Part shown: positions 1 through 9,178 of the stretch, piece by piece | Numbering within the stretch: position 1 is the stretch's first letter | Layout: each line of letters starts with the position of its first letter | Assembly: GCA_963771015.1 (NCBI GenBank) | Contig: CAVYRN010000005.1 | Coordinates: 372,001-436,000, forward strand | Origin: CAVSJJ01 sp963771015 | Lineage (GTDB): Bacteria; Actinomycetota; Actinomycetes; Actinomycetales; Dermatophilaceae | Length of the DNA stretch: 64,000 nucleotides | Reading direction: 5' to 3' | Made by a program: the position numbers and the translations under genes | Notes under the pieces: model-generated | What the model was told of the DNA's origin: nothing | Databases searched by the model: none | The model's input: only the letters and a program-made list of their open reading frames with translations

Positions 1-1
1 C

Positions 2-775
2 ATCCAGATCCGCGGCTACGTGCTGCGGCTGCCGCTCGACGTCCTCGTCGTCGCCAGCGCCAACCCCGAGGACTACACGAACCGCGGCCGGATCATCACT
101 CCGCTCAAGGACCGCTTCGGGGCCGAGATCCGCACCCACTACCCGGTCGAGCTCGACGACGAGGTCGCCGTCATCCGCCAGGAGTCCCACCTCGTCGCGG
201 AGGTCCCCGACCATCTCGTCGAGATCCTCGCCCGGTTCACCCGGGCGCTGCGGGAGTCCAACGCCGTCGACCAGCGCTCCGGGGTCAGCGCCCGCTTCGC
301 CATCGCCGGGGCCGAGACGATCGCCGCCGCCGCACTGCGCCGGGCGACCTCGACGGGTGAGGACGAGGCCGTGGCCCGGGTCGTCGACCTCGAGACCGCC
401 GTCGACGTCCTCGGCGGCAAGGTCGAGTTCGAGACGGGCGAGGAGGGCCGCGAGCGTGACATCCTCACCCACCTGCTCCGTACGGCGACGGCCGAGGCGG
501 TCCGCGAGCACTTCCGCGGCATCGACTTCCGGCTCCTCGTCGAGGCCATCGAGGGTGGCGCGCTGGTGACGACGGGCGACCGGGTGACCGCCCGCGACGT
601 CCTGGCCGGCCTGCCGGTTCTCGGCGAGTCCGAGCTCTACGACGAGGTCACCGACCGGCTCGGCGCCCGCAACGACGGCGAACGCGCCTGCGCCATCGAG
701 CTGGCCCTCGAGGGGTTGTTCCTCGCCAAGAAGATCGGCAAGGAGAGCGGGGGCGGGGAGACGATCTACGGATGA
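2..775 (+). CDS. Chelatase-like AAA+ ATPase, C-terminal part (5' end outside window)
   Basis: The gene is already open at the window edge. The visible part starts after the nucleotide-binding P-loop region. It carries a sensor-1-like stretch (ASANPEDYTNRGRI) followed by PLKDRF, as in ChlI/BchI-type magnesium-chelatase ATPases and the mycobacterial Rv0958 family, and then a helical lid domain. Such ATPases work with a VWA-domain partner as a MoxR/chelatase-type remodelling or metal-insertion pair. The next gene encodes exactly such a partner, and its ATG overlaps this stop codon (ATGA), so the two are translationally coupled. The substrate is unknown; real magnesium chelation is unlikely without bacteriochlorophyll genes nearby. 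Confidence 0.85.
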   Translation: MQIRGYVLRLPLDVLVVASANPEDYTNRGRIITPLKDRFGAEIRTHYPVELDDEVAVIRQESHLVAEVPDHLVEILARFTRALRESNAVDQRSGVSARFAIAGAETIAAAALRRATSTGEDEAVARVVDLETAVDVLGGKVEFETGEEGRERDILTHLLRTATAEAVREHFRGIDFRLLVEAIEGGALVTTGDRVTARDVLAGLPVLGESELYDEVTDRLGARNDGERACAIELALEGLFLAKKIGKESGGGETIYG

Positions 776-2805
776 CCTCGCGCCCGGACACCCACCGCAC
801 CCGGTACGGCCGGTATGCCGGCGGCGACCCGCTCGCCCCGCCGGTGGACCTCGCCGAGGCCCTCGACGCCATCGGCGAGGACGTCATGGCGGGCTACAGC
901 CCCGAGCGGGCGATGCGGGAGTTCCTCCGTCGCGGCGGAGGGAGCCGGACCGGGTTGGACGGCCTCGCCGCGCAGGTGGCGGCCCGGCGCCGCGAGCTGC
1001 TCCAACAGCACCGGCTCGACGGCACGATGGAGCAGGTGCGCGAGCTGCTCGACGGCGCGGTCCTGGCGGAGCGCAAGCAGCTGGCCCGAGACCTCGACGA
1101 CGACGCGAGGTTCGCCGAGATGCGGCTCGGCAACCTGTCACCGTCGACCGCAGCCGCGGTCACCGAGCTCGGCGACTACGACTGGCGCAGCCCTGAGGCG
1201 CGGGCGGCATACGAGCAGATCAAGGACCTGCTCGGGCGCGAGCTGCTCGACCAGCGGTTCGCCGGGATGAAGCAGGCTCTCCAGGACGCGAGCGACGAGG
1301 ACCGCCAGGCGGTCGGCGAGATGCTGAGCGACCTCAACGACCTGCTCGAGAGGCACGCCCGCGGCGAGGACACCCCCGAGGACTTCGAGCGGTTCATGGC
1401 CGAGCACGGCGACTTCTTCCCCGAGAACCCCCGGGACGTCGACGAGCTCGTCGACTCCCTCGCCGCCCGGGCCGCCGCCGCGCAGCGCATGCTCAGCTCG
1501 ATGACGGCCGAGCAGCGCGAGGAGCTCATGGCGCTGTCCGCCCAGGCGTTCGGGTCGCCGGCTCTGATGGACTCGCTCTCCCGGCTCGACGCCAACCTCC
1601 AGGCGCTGCGCCCCGGCGAGGACTGGTCCGGCTCGGAGCGGTTCCAGGGCGAGCAGGGACTCGGCCTCGGCGACGGAACGGGCGTCCTGCAGGACCTCGC
1701 CGAGCTCGACGCCCTCGGCGAGCAGCTCTCGCAGTCCTACGGCGGCGCCCGGATGGAGGACATCGACCTCGACGCGCTGGCCCGACAGCTCGGCGACGAC
1801 GCCGCCGTCGACGCCCGGGCCCTCGCCGAGCTGGAGCGGGCGCTGCGGGACTCGGGCTATCTCAAGCGGGGCACCGACGGCCAGCTCCGCCTGTCGCCCA
1901 AGGCGATGCGCCGGCTCGGCAAGGAGCTGCTCCGCGACGTCGCCCGGCGGATGTCGGGACGACAGGGACAGCGTGACCTGCGCCAGGCGGGGGCGGCCGG
2001 CGAGCCGTCCGGGGCGAGCCGCGAGTGGGCGTTCGGGGACACCGAGCCCTGGGACGTCACCCGGACGATGACCAATGCCGTGCGCCGTACGGTGGCGCAG
2101 GGCGCCGACCCGCGCCGCGGCATGCGTCTCGACGTGCGCGACGTCGAGGTCCACGAGACCGAGGCGCGGACCCAGGCCGCGGTGGCCCTGCTCGTGGACA
2201 CGTCGTTCTCCATGGCCATGGACGGGCGCTGGGTACCGATGAAGCGAACGGCGCTCGCGCTGCATACCCTCATCCGCAGCCGGTTCCGCGGCGACCACCT
2301 CCAGCTCATCTCGTTCGGCCGGGCTGCCCGGGTCATGGACATCGACGAGCTCACCGCGCTCGATGCCCTGTGGGACAAGGGAACCAACCTCCACCACGCC
2401 CTGCTCCTGGCGAACCGTCACTTCCGCAGACACCCGTCGGCGCAGCCGGTTCTCCTCATCGTCACCGACGGCGAGCCGACCTCGCACCTCGAGCCCGACG
2501 GGGAGGTCTTCTTCTCCTACCCGCCGCATCCGCTCACCGTCGCGTATGCCGTCCGCGAGCTCGAGGCGGCCGGGCGGCTCGGCGCGCAGACGACCTTCTT
2601 CCGGCTCGGGGAGGACCCCGGTCTGGCCCGCTTCGTCGACTCGATGGCCAGGCGGGTCGACGGCCGGGTGGTCGCGCCCGAGCTCGACGACCTCGGCGCG
2701 GCCGTCGTCGGCTCCTACCTCGGCGGGCGCGGCCCGACGGGATACCCGGGCTACGGGGACTTCGGCGACTGGTTCGGCGGCCGTGGCTTCTGGGTGGGCG
2801 ACTAG
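772..2805 (+). CDS. VWA-domain protein, partner of the upstream AAA+ ATPase
   Basis: This 677-residue protein has a long charged helical N-terminal half and a C-terminal von Willebrand factor A domain. The metal-ion-dependent adhesion site is visible as DTSFS from about residue 476, with the later VTDGEPT segment completing the site. Length and order match the actinobacterial Rv0959-like family that always sits beside a chelatase-type ATPase. The start overlaps the ATPase stop (ATGA). No signal peptide or membrane segment is visible, so it probably acts in the cytoplasm as the adaptor that couples ATP hydrolysis to a target. The target itself cannot be read from the sequence. Confidence 0.85.
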   Translation: MTSRPDTHRTRYGRYAGGDPLAPPVDLAEALDAIGEDVMAGYSPERAMREFLRRGGGSRTGLDGLAAQVAARRRELLQQHRLDGTMEQVRELLDGAVLAERKQLARDLDDDARFAEMRLGNLSPSTAAAVTELGDYDWRSPEARAAYEQIKDLLGRELLDQRFAGMKQALQDASDEDRQAVGEMLSDLNDLLERHARGEDTPEDFERFMAEHGDFFPENPRDVDELVDSLAARAAAAQRMLSSMTAEQREELMALSAQAFGSPALMDSLSRLDANLQALRPGEDWSGSERFQGEQGLGLGDGTGVLQDLAELDALGEQLSQSYGGARMEDIDLDALARQLGDDAAVDARALAELERALRDSGYLKRGTDGQLRLSPKAMRRLGKELLRDVARRMSGRQGQRDLRQAGAAGEPSGASREWAFGDTEPWDVTRTMTNAVRRTVAQGADPRRGMRLDVRDVEVHETEARTQAAVALLVDTSFSMAMDGRWVPMKRTALALHTLIRSRFRGDHLQLISFGRAARVMDIDELTALDALWDKGTNLHHALLLANRHFRRHPSAQPVLLIVTDGEPTSHLEPDGEVFFSYPPHPLTVAYAVRELEAAGRLGAQTTFFRLGEDPGLARFVDSMARRVDGRVVAPELDDLGAAVVGSYLGGRGPTGYPGYGDFGDWFGGRGFWVGD

Positions 2806-2815
2806 CAGCGGGCGC

Positions 2816-4144
2816 TCACGACGTATGCGTCACCTTCGGCACGAGAGCGGCCCAGTAGCCGACGACGTCGACGATCATCCGCCCCGGCTTGCACGTGGCG
2901 AACACCCTGACCCTGCCATCGCGCCCCGGGACGACCACCGCGGTGCTGGCGATCGCCTCACCCGGGACGAAGCTCAGCGTCCTGCCCATCGGGAGCGAGG
3001 CTCCCACGGGATAGGCCACAGAGCTGCCCTTGGTCGGGGCGCCGACGATCGTCACGGTGACGAGTACCGCGGCGGCGTCGGCCGGGACCCCGGCACGGCC
3101 GGCCAGCTCGAACCCGGCGACGGTCCACGGGTCCGTGGCGGTGGCCGGCCCCACACCGTCGTCCCACGGGTGCCAGACGATCGGGTCGCCGAGCCCGGTC
3201 TTCGTATCCATCGACCGGCGCGGCGTGAGCGGGTAGTAGGAGCTCCCGGCGGGGACCCAGCCGAGGACGTCGGCGACGAGGTTCGTCGTCGCCGACGTGT
3301 AGAGGTCGACCTGCCCTCCATCGCCGACCTTCGCCACGACCATGCCGGCCAGCGTCTGGTCCCTGCCGAAGTTGATCGCCGAGCTCCACGGCCGCGGCGA
3401 CCCATCGGGGTAGACGGTGACGAACCCCCGCGCATGCGGCTTCGGCACGGTGACATTGAGGACCACCGCCGCCGCATCCGCCGGCACACCGGCCGTCCCG
3501 GCGACCGTGAGGGGAAGGCTCGTGCCACCGGCGACCGGGGCCTCCGCCGCGCCCAGGCCGTGCCGAGTGTCGAGGACCCGGGTGGGCCTGACGGGCACGT
3601 ACGCCGAACTGACGGGCACGTACGCCGGACTGCCGAGGTAGTAGCCCTGCGCAGCCAGATGGAACTGCGATGTGGCAGACGCGTAGATCGTCACCTTCCC
3701 ATCGACGCCGACCGGGACGACGGCCGAGTTCGCCGTGCCACGGCCAGGCACGTAGTTGACCGTCGAGGTCGCCGGACGCGGGTCGCCGGCCGGGTAGACG
3801 ACGGCCCAGCCGCTGTGCTCGGCCAGGTACGCCTCGAGCGTGAGCACGACCGCGCTCACCCCCGTGGACGGGATGCCGCCACGTCCGGTGACCTGCACAT
3901 CGACCGTGTCGCCCCCGCGGATCGGGCCGGTGCTGACCCGCGTGATGAGCAGCCTCGGGACACCGGGCAGCGGCACGAACGACGATGACGCGAGGGCGGT
4001 GGCCGGGCTCGCCTCGGTGGTGACGCTGCTCGGGAGGGTCGCGGGTGCACGCTCGGGCCGTGGGACGGCAGCGGCCTGCGATGCCGCGAGGACCGTCGAC
4101 GCGATGGTGGCCGCGACGACGAGACGCCAGCGGGTCAGACTCAT
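2816..4144 (-). CDS. Secreted protein made of three ~120-residue beta repeats
   Basis: The ATG at 4144 is chosen because GAGGAGG lies six bases upstream and a signal peptide follows at once (MSLTRWRLVVAATIAS, then an Ala-rich cleavage region). After a Pro/Ala linker come three degenerate repeats of about 120 residues. The hallmarks are RVLDTRxGxG, a VTGxGGVPxxAxAVVLNVT strand pair, GYVTVYPxGxxRP, an SxxNFxxGQTxA segment and a closing HLVADVxGYW. This repeat is common in exported actinobacterial proteins, often as a C-terminal module. Here it forms nearly the whole protein. The neighbouring gene on the same strand carries three more copies. Probably extracellular or wall-associated; the ligand is unknown. 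Confidence 0.75.
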   Translation of the reverse strand: MSLTRWRLVVAATIASTVLAASQAAAVPRPERAPATLPSSVTTEASPATALASSSFVPLPGVPRLLITRVSTGPIRGGDTVDVQVTGRGGIPSTGVSAVVLTLEAYLAEHSGWAVVYPAGDPRPATSTVNYVPGRGTANSAVVPVGVDGKVTIYASATSQFHLAAQGYYLGSPAYVPVSSAYVPVRPTRVLDTRHGLGAAEAPVAGGTSLPLTVAGTAGVPADAAAVVLNVTVPKPHARGFVTVYPDGSPRPWSSAINFGRDQTLAGMVVAKVGDGGQVDLYTSATTNLVADVLGWVPAGSSYYPLTPRRSMDTKTGLGDPIVWHPWDDGVGPATATDPWTVAGFELAGRAGVPADAAAVLVTVTIVGAPTKGSSVAYPVGASLPMGRTLSFVPGEAIASTAVVVPGRDGRVRVFATCKPGRMIVDVVGYWAALVPKVTHTS

Positions 4145-4283
4145 GAGCGGCCTCCTCGGCTCAATCTGCGAGGACCGACCGCCGACATCGACGAGCGTTC
4201 CGTTCAACGTTCTACACCTATCCAGACGCCCGCGCAGGCCGATGGTTGCCCGGGCCCGGCCGGTCCGTCTCGGCGAACCGGTC

Positions 4284-7200
4284 TCAGGAGGTCCAGTAGC
4301 CGCTGACGTCGGCGATGAGGTGGGTCGAGGTGCTCGTGTAGATCGTCACGTAGCCGTCCGAGCTCACCTTGGCGATGACCGAGTTCGCGATCGTCTGGCC
4401 CCGGACGAAGTTGAGGCTCGATGCCGTCGGCCGGGCCGTGCCCTTGGGGTAGACCGTGAGGTAGCCGCTCCAGCCCGGCTGGACCGCGGCGACGTTGAGC
4501 ATGACCGTGGTCGCGCCCGTCGGCACCCCGCCACGACCGGTCACCTTGACCGTCACGGCATGCCGCGCGGCGACCTTCGCCCTCGGCGCGCCGTTCCCGG
4601 AGCGGGTGTCCAGCACGCGCGCCGGGTTGAGCGGGTGGTAGTCCGCGCCGGACGGCATCCACCCGACGACATCGGCGATGAGGTGGGCCGAGGACGACGT
4701 GAAGAGGTTGACCTTCCCGCCGGTGCCGACCTTCGCCACGACCAACCCGGCGATGGTCTGACCCCTGGTGTAGTTGATGTTCGACGCCGTCGGCCGGGTC
4801 GACCCGTTGGGGTACGCCGTGAGATAGCCGCCCCACGAGGGCTGGTTCACCGTGACGTTGAGGATGACGGCCGCCGCGTCGGACGGCACGCCACCGGTGC
4901 CCGTGACGACGAGCGACACCTGCTTGCCGCCGCCGACCTTCGCCTTCGGGGCGCCGACGCCCTCACGCGTGTCGAGGATCCGGGCCGGGGTGAGGGAGGT
5001 GTACGCGGCACCGGTCGGGTAGTAGCCCGCGACGTCGGCGACCAGGTGGGCGGACCTGCTGACGTAGAGGGTCACCTTGCCGCCCGCCCCGAGCTTCGCG
5101 ACGACCTGGTTGGCGATGGTGCGGCCCTTGACGTAGTTGAGGCTGGAGGCGGTGGGCCGCGAGGACCCGGTCGGGTATGCCGTGACGTAACCACCGCCGG
5201 TGGCCTCCGTGGCGGTGATGTTGAGGACGACCGCGTCGACGCCGGTGGCGGGGAGTCCACCGCGCCCGGTCACCTGGAGGTCGACGGTGCCGCCGCCCGG
5301 GACCATCTTCTTCGCGGCGCCCGTGCCGTTGCGGGTGTCGAGGATGCGGACCGGCGTGCGTGGCACGTACGCCGGCGGCGTCGCCGTCACCGCGATGCTG
5401 CCGGTGATCGGGGTCGAGGTCCCGTCCAGGCCGACGACCGGCCCGTCGGCGTCGCCTCCGTGAACGGTCCAGTGGTAGGTGCCCGGCGCCACGGTGCTCC
5501 CGCCCGAGCTCTTCCCGTTCCACGTGACGACCGCCTCGCCCATGGCGGCATACCCGCTGACGCACGGCAGGGTGACCACCGGAGCATCGGCCGCGTCGGT
5601 GATCGCCACCTGGCACGACGTGAGCGGCTCCGTGAACACCCACTCGCCGGACCACGATCCGTGCGACAGCGCGAAGGTCGGCGCCGCGATCGGGTTCCCC
5701 TCGTGCCGCGGCACCAGGTGCTGGTTCGGCATCGGCGATACCTTCGGCTCACGGGTGCTGTGGTCGACCCAGGCCAGCCCGACCGGGCCGAGGACCGGGG
5801 CCTCCGCCCCGGTGACGTGCTTGGCCAGGGTGCCGTCGGTGACGTTGTAGACGTCCGCGGCCGTGATGCTGTCGACGGCCACGAGGCCGCCGTACACCGA
5901 CGGGTGGGTGAGCGGCAGGCCGGGGTCGGCGACGTCGGCCTGGGTCACCGTGCCCGTGCTGAGGTCCTTCCAGCCGAGCCCGAAGGTCGCCGGGGAGCCG
6001 CTGTCGTCGCTCCACGTCCAGGCGAGCACATCCCCCTCGAGGGCGAGGCCGGCGAACGCGGCACCGGTGGGCACGCCGGCCGCCGCCGGGGTGATCGTGG
6101 CGGTGTGCTTGCCGGTCGTGACGTCGGAGATGTCGATGGTGCCCGAGGCCCAGTCGATGCCGGCCAGCCGGTCGCCCCACATGACCGAGCCGACCCCGCC
6201 AGGGGTGACCAGACCCGAGGCAAGGTCGACGACGTGGGCGTCGGACGTGGTCACCCCCGGGACATCGAGGACCCGATGGCCCGAGATCGCCGCGGGGCTG
6301 CCCATCACCGCGACCTCGGAGACCGTGGCCCCGTCGTGGACCTCCAGCCGCTCGGAGCCGCCGTCGGACCACACCGTTCGCCGCCCGTCCGCAAGGAGGT
6401 CGCCACCGAGTGTGAGGGCGCCGGTCCCGACGCGCACCTCCTGGCCCACCGCCAGCGTGGTCGTGCCACTCACCGGTCGTGACCAGACGGGGTTGCCCTT
6501 CTGCCGGTCATCGGCCCAGACGGCACGGCCCGCCGACTGGGAGATCGCGCTCGCCGAGAGCGAGCCGCCGCTCGGCACCCAGACGCTGCTGACCAGGGAC
6601 GCCGTCGCCGAGTAGATCCCCCCGCCGGCGGATCCGTAGGACGCGACGCCGAACCCGCTGCCGTCCGGCCATGCCAGCCACGGAGACCAGTCGCCGGGCT
6701 GGGTCGGGGTGGTCGTCGTTCCGGCGTCGGTGCGGACCCTGAGGCTGACCAGCCCCGTGGTGATGCTGGCGACCGCGTACGCCGTGCTCGATGGACCGAT
6801 GGCCGCCGCGGTGACGACACCCGAGGTGCTGAGGGTCGTCGCGACGCCGCCGACGCTCTTGCGGATCGCCGCGCCGCTGAGGAGGACGAGGTTGTCGTCG
6901 TAGGTGTCCTGGCCGTAGACGACCGTCTGTCCCGAGATGGCGGCCGGGTGCAGGTCCGTATAGGGGCCGCCGCCGGTGTCGGTGACAAGCCGGTTGAAGC
7001 CGCCCGCGAAGCTGCCGACGATGATCGAGGAGCCGGTCGCGTTGAACGCCGTCACCGCGAACCCGGTCGCATCACAGGTATAGGAGTCGGAGCTGAGGAA
7101 CGGCGAGCTCGTCGGGTCGCTCGGGTCGGGGACGGAGGCGATGACGACGTCGGCGCTGCTGCCGGTGTACCGCCGGTGGATCTGGGTCACCGCCGTGCCG

Positions 7201-7625
7201 CCGCTGTCCGCATCCTGGGTCTCGAGCCAACCATCGGGCGTCGCGCCGAGGAGGAACCTGCCGGTTGTCACCTTGTCCTGACCGGTGGTTCCGGTGACGA
7301 CGTTCGTCCACTCGAACGGCTCGTTGTCGAGGGGATAGGCCGAGATGACGGTGTCCGTACAGGCGGAGGCGAGATAGCTGCTCGCGAGCGAGAACGACGA
7401 GGGCGAGCCCGCGTCGGAGACGATGACCGCGCCGCCGGAGGACGCGACGAAGACCGTGCCGCGGGAGGTGTGGACGAGGGGGGAGTACTCGAGGTCGTAC
7501 GCCGACGGCCCCGAGGCCAGCGTCACCGTCCCGGACGGGTCTGCGGCATGGGCCGGGCCGATCCCGGCGAGAGCGACGGCAACGGCGGCCAGACCTGCCA
7601 GCACCCTGGCGTTGCGCAGCGACAT
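4284..7625 (-). CDS. Large secreted propeller-like protein with three C-terminal beta repeats
   Basis: The start at 7625 is preferred over an upstream GTG because GAGAGG precedes it and a clean signal peptide follows (MSLRNARVLAGLAAVAVALA, cleavage near AHA). The mature protein (1113 residues in all) has three parts. Residues ~30-640 are repetitive beta-strand sequence with W/D/G turns, resembling a propeller. Near residue 700 is a FlgD-like Ig segment (WNGKSSGGSTVAPGTYHWTV). The last ~360 residues are three tandem copies (about 5377-5020, 5019-4660 and 4659-4287) of the RxLDTRxGxG...ADVxGYW repeat shared with the downstream gene. The two probably act together outside the cell. No catalytic motif was recognised. 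Confidence 0.75.
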   Translation of the reverse strand: MSLRNARVLAGLAAVAVALAGIGPAHAADPSGTVTLASGPSAYDLEYSPLVHTSRGTVFVASSGGAVIVSDAGSPSSFSLASSYLASACTDTVISAYPLDNEPFEWTNVVTGTTGQDKVTTGRFLLGATPDGWLETQDADSGGTAVTQIHRRYTGSSADVVIASVPDPSDPTSSPFLSSDSYTCDATGFAVTAFNATGSSIIVGSFAGGFNRLVTDTGGGPYTDLHPAAISGQTVVYGQDTYDDNLVLLSGAAIRKSVGGVATTLSTSGVVTAAAIGPSSTAYAVASITTGLVSLRVRTDAGTTTTPTQPGDWSPWLAWPDGSGFGVASYGSAGGGIYSATASLVSSVWVPSGGSLSASAISQSAGRAVWADDRQKGNPVWSRPVSGTTTLAVGQEVRVGTGALTLGGDLLADGRRTVWSDGGSERLEVHDGATVSEVAVMGSPAAISGHRVLDVPGVTTSDAHVVDLASGLVTPGGVGSVMWGDRLAGIDWASGTIDISDVTTGKHTATITPAAAGVPTGAAFAGLALEGDVLAWTWSDDSGSPATFGLGWKDLSTGTVTQADVADPGLPLTHPSVYGGLVAVDSITAADVYNVTDGTLAKHVTGAEAPVLGPVGLAWVDHSTREPKVSPMPNQHLVPRHEGNPIAAPTFALSHGSWSGEWVFTEPLTSCQVAITDAADAPVVTLPCVSGYAAMGEAVVTWNGKSSGGSTVAPGTYHWTVHGGDADGPVVGLDGTSTPITGSIAVTATPPAYVPRTPVRILDTRNGTGAAKKMVPGGGTVDLQVTGRGGLPATGVDAVVLNITATEATGGGYVTAYPTGSSRPTASSLNYVKGRTIANQVVAKLGAGGKVTLYVSRSAHLVADVAGYYPTGAAYTSLTPARILDTREGVGAPKAKVGGGKQVSLVVTGTGGVPSDAAAVILNVTVNQPSWGGYLTAYPNGSTRPTASNINYTRGQTIAGLVVAKVGTGGKVNLFTSSSAHLIADVVGWMPSGADYHPLNPARVLDTRSGNGAPRAKVAARHAVTVKVTGRGGVPTGATTVMLNVAAVQPGWSGYLTVYPKGTARPTASSLNFVRGQTIANSVIAKVSSDGYVTIYTSTSTHLIADVSGYWTS

Positions 7626-7799
7626 GGGACCTCTCGGATCATCCGTAGCGGCGTCCGGAGGCGTGACGCCAACGCCGATACTGCCGCATCGAGCGCGCCC
7701 CACGCGCCACATTGGTCAACATCCGGCCCATTTGGTCGAGCGGGGCCCGGCACCTGAGCCGACCCTGGGTGTGCCGCCCCCCCTCGCCCGCTGCCCCGG

Positions 7800-7886
7800 C
7801 TACCGCAGCAGCGCGACGACGATGGTGGCAAGAAGAAGGACCGCGAGGGCGCCGAGGGTCATCCGCCGCCGGAAGCCCGGCGTCAC
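7800..7886 (-). CDS. 28-residue single-span membrane peptide coupled to the MFS gene
   Basis: Its GTG start overlaps the stop of the upstream MFS gene in a GTGA arrangement, so ribosomes finishing the transporter can re-initiate here. The peptide has a basic N-terminus (GFRRR) and then one hydrophobic helix (LGALAVLLLATIVVALL) ending in Arg-stop. It could be a small transporter subunit. It is too short for homology to settle; the coupling, G/C-ending codons and clean helix are the only support. Confidence 0.45.
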   Translation of the reverse strand: MTPGFRRRMTLGALAVLLLATIVVALLR

Positions 7887-9178
7887 CGGGCCACCTCCGG
7901 AGCGGGGAGGGTGACGTCCGCCTCGGGACCGCTCGTCACGACCCAGCGGGGCCGTCGGCTCCGTTCGTAGCTCACCCGGACATTGTCCTCGCGGACCAGC
8001 CACGACGACACCACCGCGAGGGTCAGGCCCACGGCGACCGTCCCGATGGCGATCGTCCAGCGCGGCCCCCAGACATGGCCGATCCAGCCGATGACGGGCG
8101 CGCCCACCGGAGTGCCACCGATGAAGATCGCCATGTAGAGCGCCATCACCCGGCCGCGCATGGCCGGCTCCACCCGGGTCTGCACCATGGCGTTCGCCGT
8201 CGTCATCGCGGTGAGCGCGGTCAGCCCGACCGGGATGAGGGCGAGCGCGAAGACCGGATAGGTCGGCGCGATCGAGGCCAGGGCGGTCGAGACCGTGAAG
8301 CCGGCGAGCGCGGCGAGGAGGACCCGAAGGCGGGGTAGGTTGCGACGGGCCGCGAGCAGCGCCCCGCCCAGCGAACCGACCGCCATGATCGAGCCGAGCA
8401 GTCCGTACTCGGTCGGACCCTTGCCGAAGACCACCGTCGCCATGAGCGCGTTGGCGATCTGGAAGTTCATCCCGAAGGTACCCAGGACGAAGACGAGCAC
8501 GAGGACCAGCTGGATGTCGCGGCGGCTGCGGACGTAGCGAAGGCCCTCGATGACCCCGCCGCGGCCCCGGGCTCGTGGCGCCGGGCGGAGGTCGCCGGCG
8601 CGTAGGAACAGCAGCGCGACGAGAACGAAGAGGAAGCTGACGGCGTTGCCGAGCAGGGCCGGGCCGGTCCCCCACCAGGCGATGACGAGGCCGGCGAGAC
8701 CCGGACCGATGAGGCGACCCCCGTTGAACGAGGCACTGTTGAGCGCGACGGCGTTGGCGATCTTCTCGGGGGGGACCATCTCGGAGACGAAGACCTGGCG
8801 AGCCGGGTTGTCGACCGCGGTGATGACCCCCATGGCGAAGGCGAGCGCATAGACATGCCACAGCTGGGCGGCACCGGCGAGGACGAGGACGCCGAGGATG
8901 AGGCTGTCGAGGGCCAGCAGACCCTGGGTGACGACGAGGATCCGCCGCTTGGGGAACCGGTCGGCGATCGCGCCGGCCCACGGGGCGAGGATGAGGAACG
9001 GCAGGAACTGCAGTCCGGTGACGTAGCCGAGGTCGCGCGACGAGTGGTTCGTCAGGACGGTGAGGACAAGCCAGTCCTGGGCCACCCGCCCCATCCACGT
9101 TCCGATGTTGGAGACAAGGGCGCCGGAGGCGAAGATCCGGTAGTTCCGGTCCGACAGCGAGCTGAAGGTGGGGCTCAC
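7883..9178 (-). CDS. MFS multidrug/siderophore-type exporter
   Basis: This 431-residue protein has about twelve hydrophobic segments. It shows the MFS loop signature between helices 2 and 3 (GAIADRFPKRR) and an N-terminus typical of the DHA3/EntS subgroup (FRxF-like start with IGTWMGRVAQDWLVL). Members export drugs or siderophores by proton antiport across the cytoplasmic membrane. The GTG start overlaps the MarR stop (GTGA), and a 28-residue membrane ORF overlaps its own stop, giving a three-gene operon. The adjacent MarR repressor suggests induction by the exported compound. The substrate cannot be deduced. Confidence 0.85.
   Translation of the reverse strand: MSPTFSSLSDRNYRIFASGALVSNIGTWMGRVAQDWLVLTVLTNHSSRDLGYVTGLQFLPFLILAPWAGAIADRFPKRRILVVTQGLLALDSLILGVLVLAGAAQLWHVYALAFAMGVITAVDNPARQVFVSEMVPPEKIANAVALNSASFNGGRLIGPGLAGLVIAWWGTGPALLGNAVSFLFVLVALLFLRAGDLRPAPRARGRGGVIEGLRYVRSRRDIQLVLVLVFVLGTFGMNFQIANALMATVVFGKGPTEYGLLGSIMAVGSLGGALLAARRNLPRLRVLLAALAGFTVSTALASIAPTYPVFALALIPVGLTALTAMTTANAMVQTRVEPAMRGRVMALYMAIFIGGTPVGAPVIGWIGHVWGPRWTIAIGTVAVGLTLAVVSSWLVREDNVRVSYERSRRPRWVVTSGPEADVTLPAPEVAR

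Noticed and set aside
3585..3630. Short direct repeat containing GACGGGCACGTACGCCG
   Set aside because: It is a small in-frame duplication in a linker between beta repeats of a secreted protein, without signs of a separate element.
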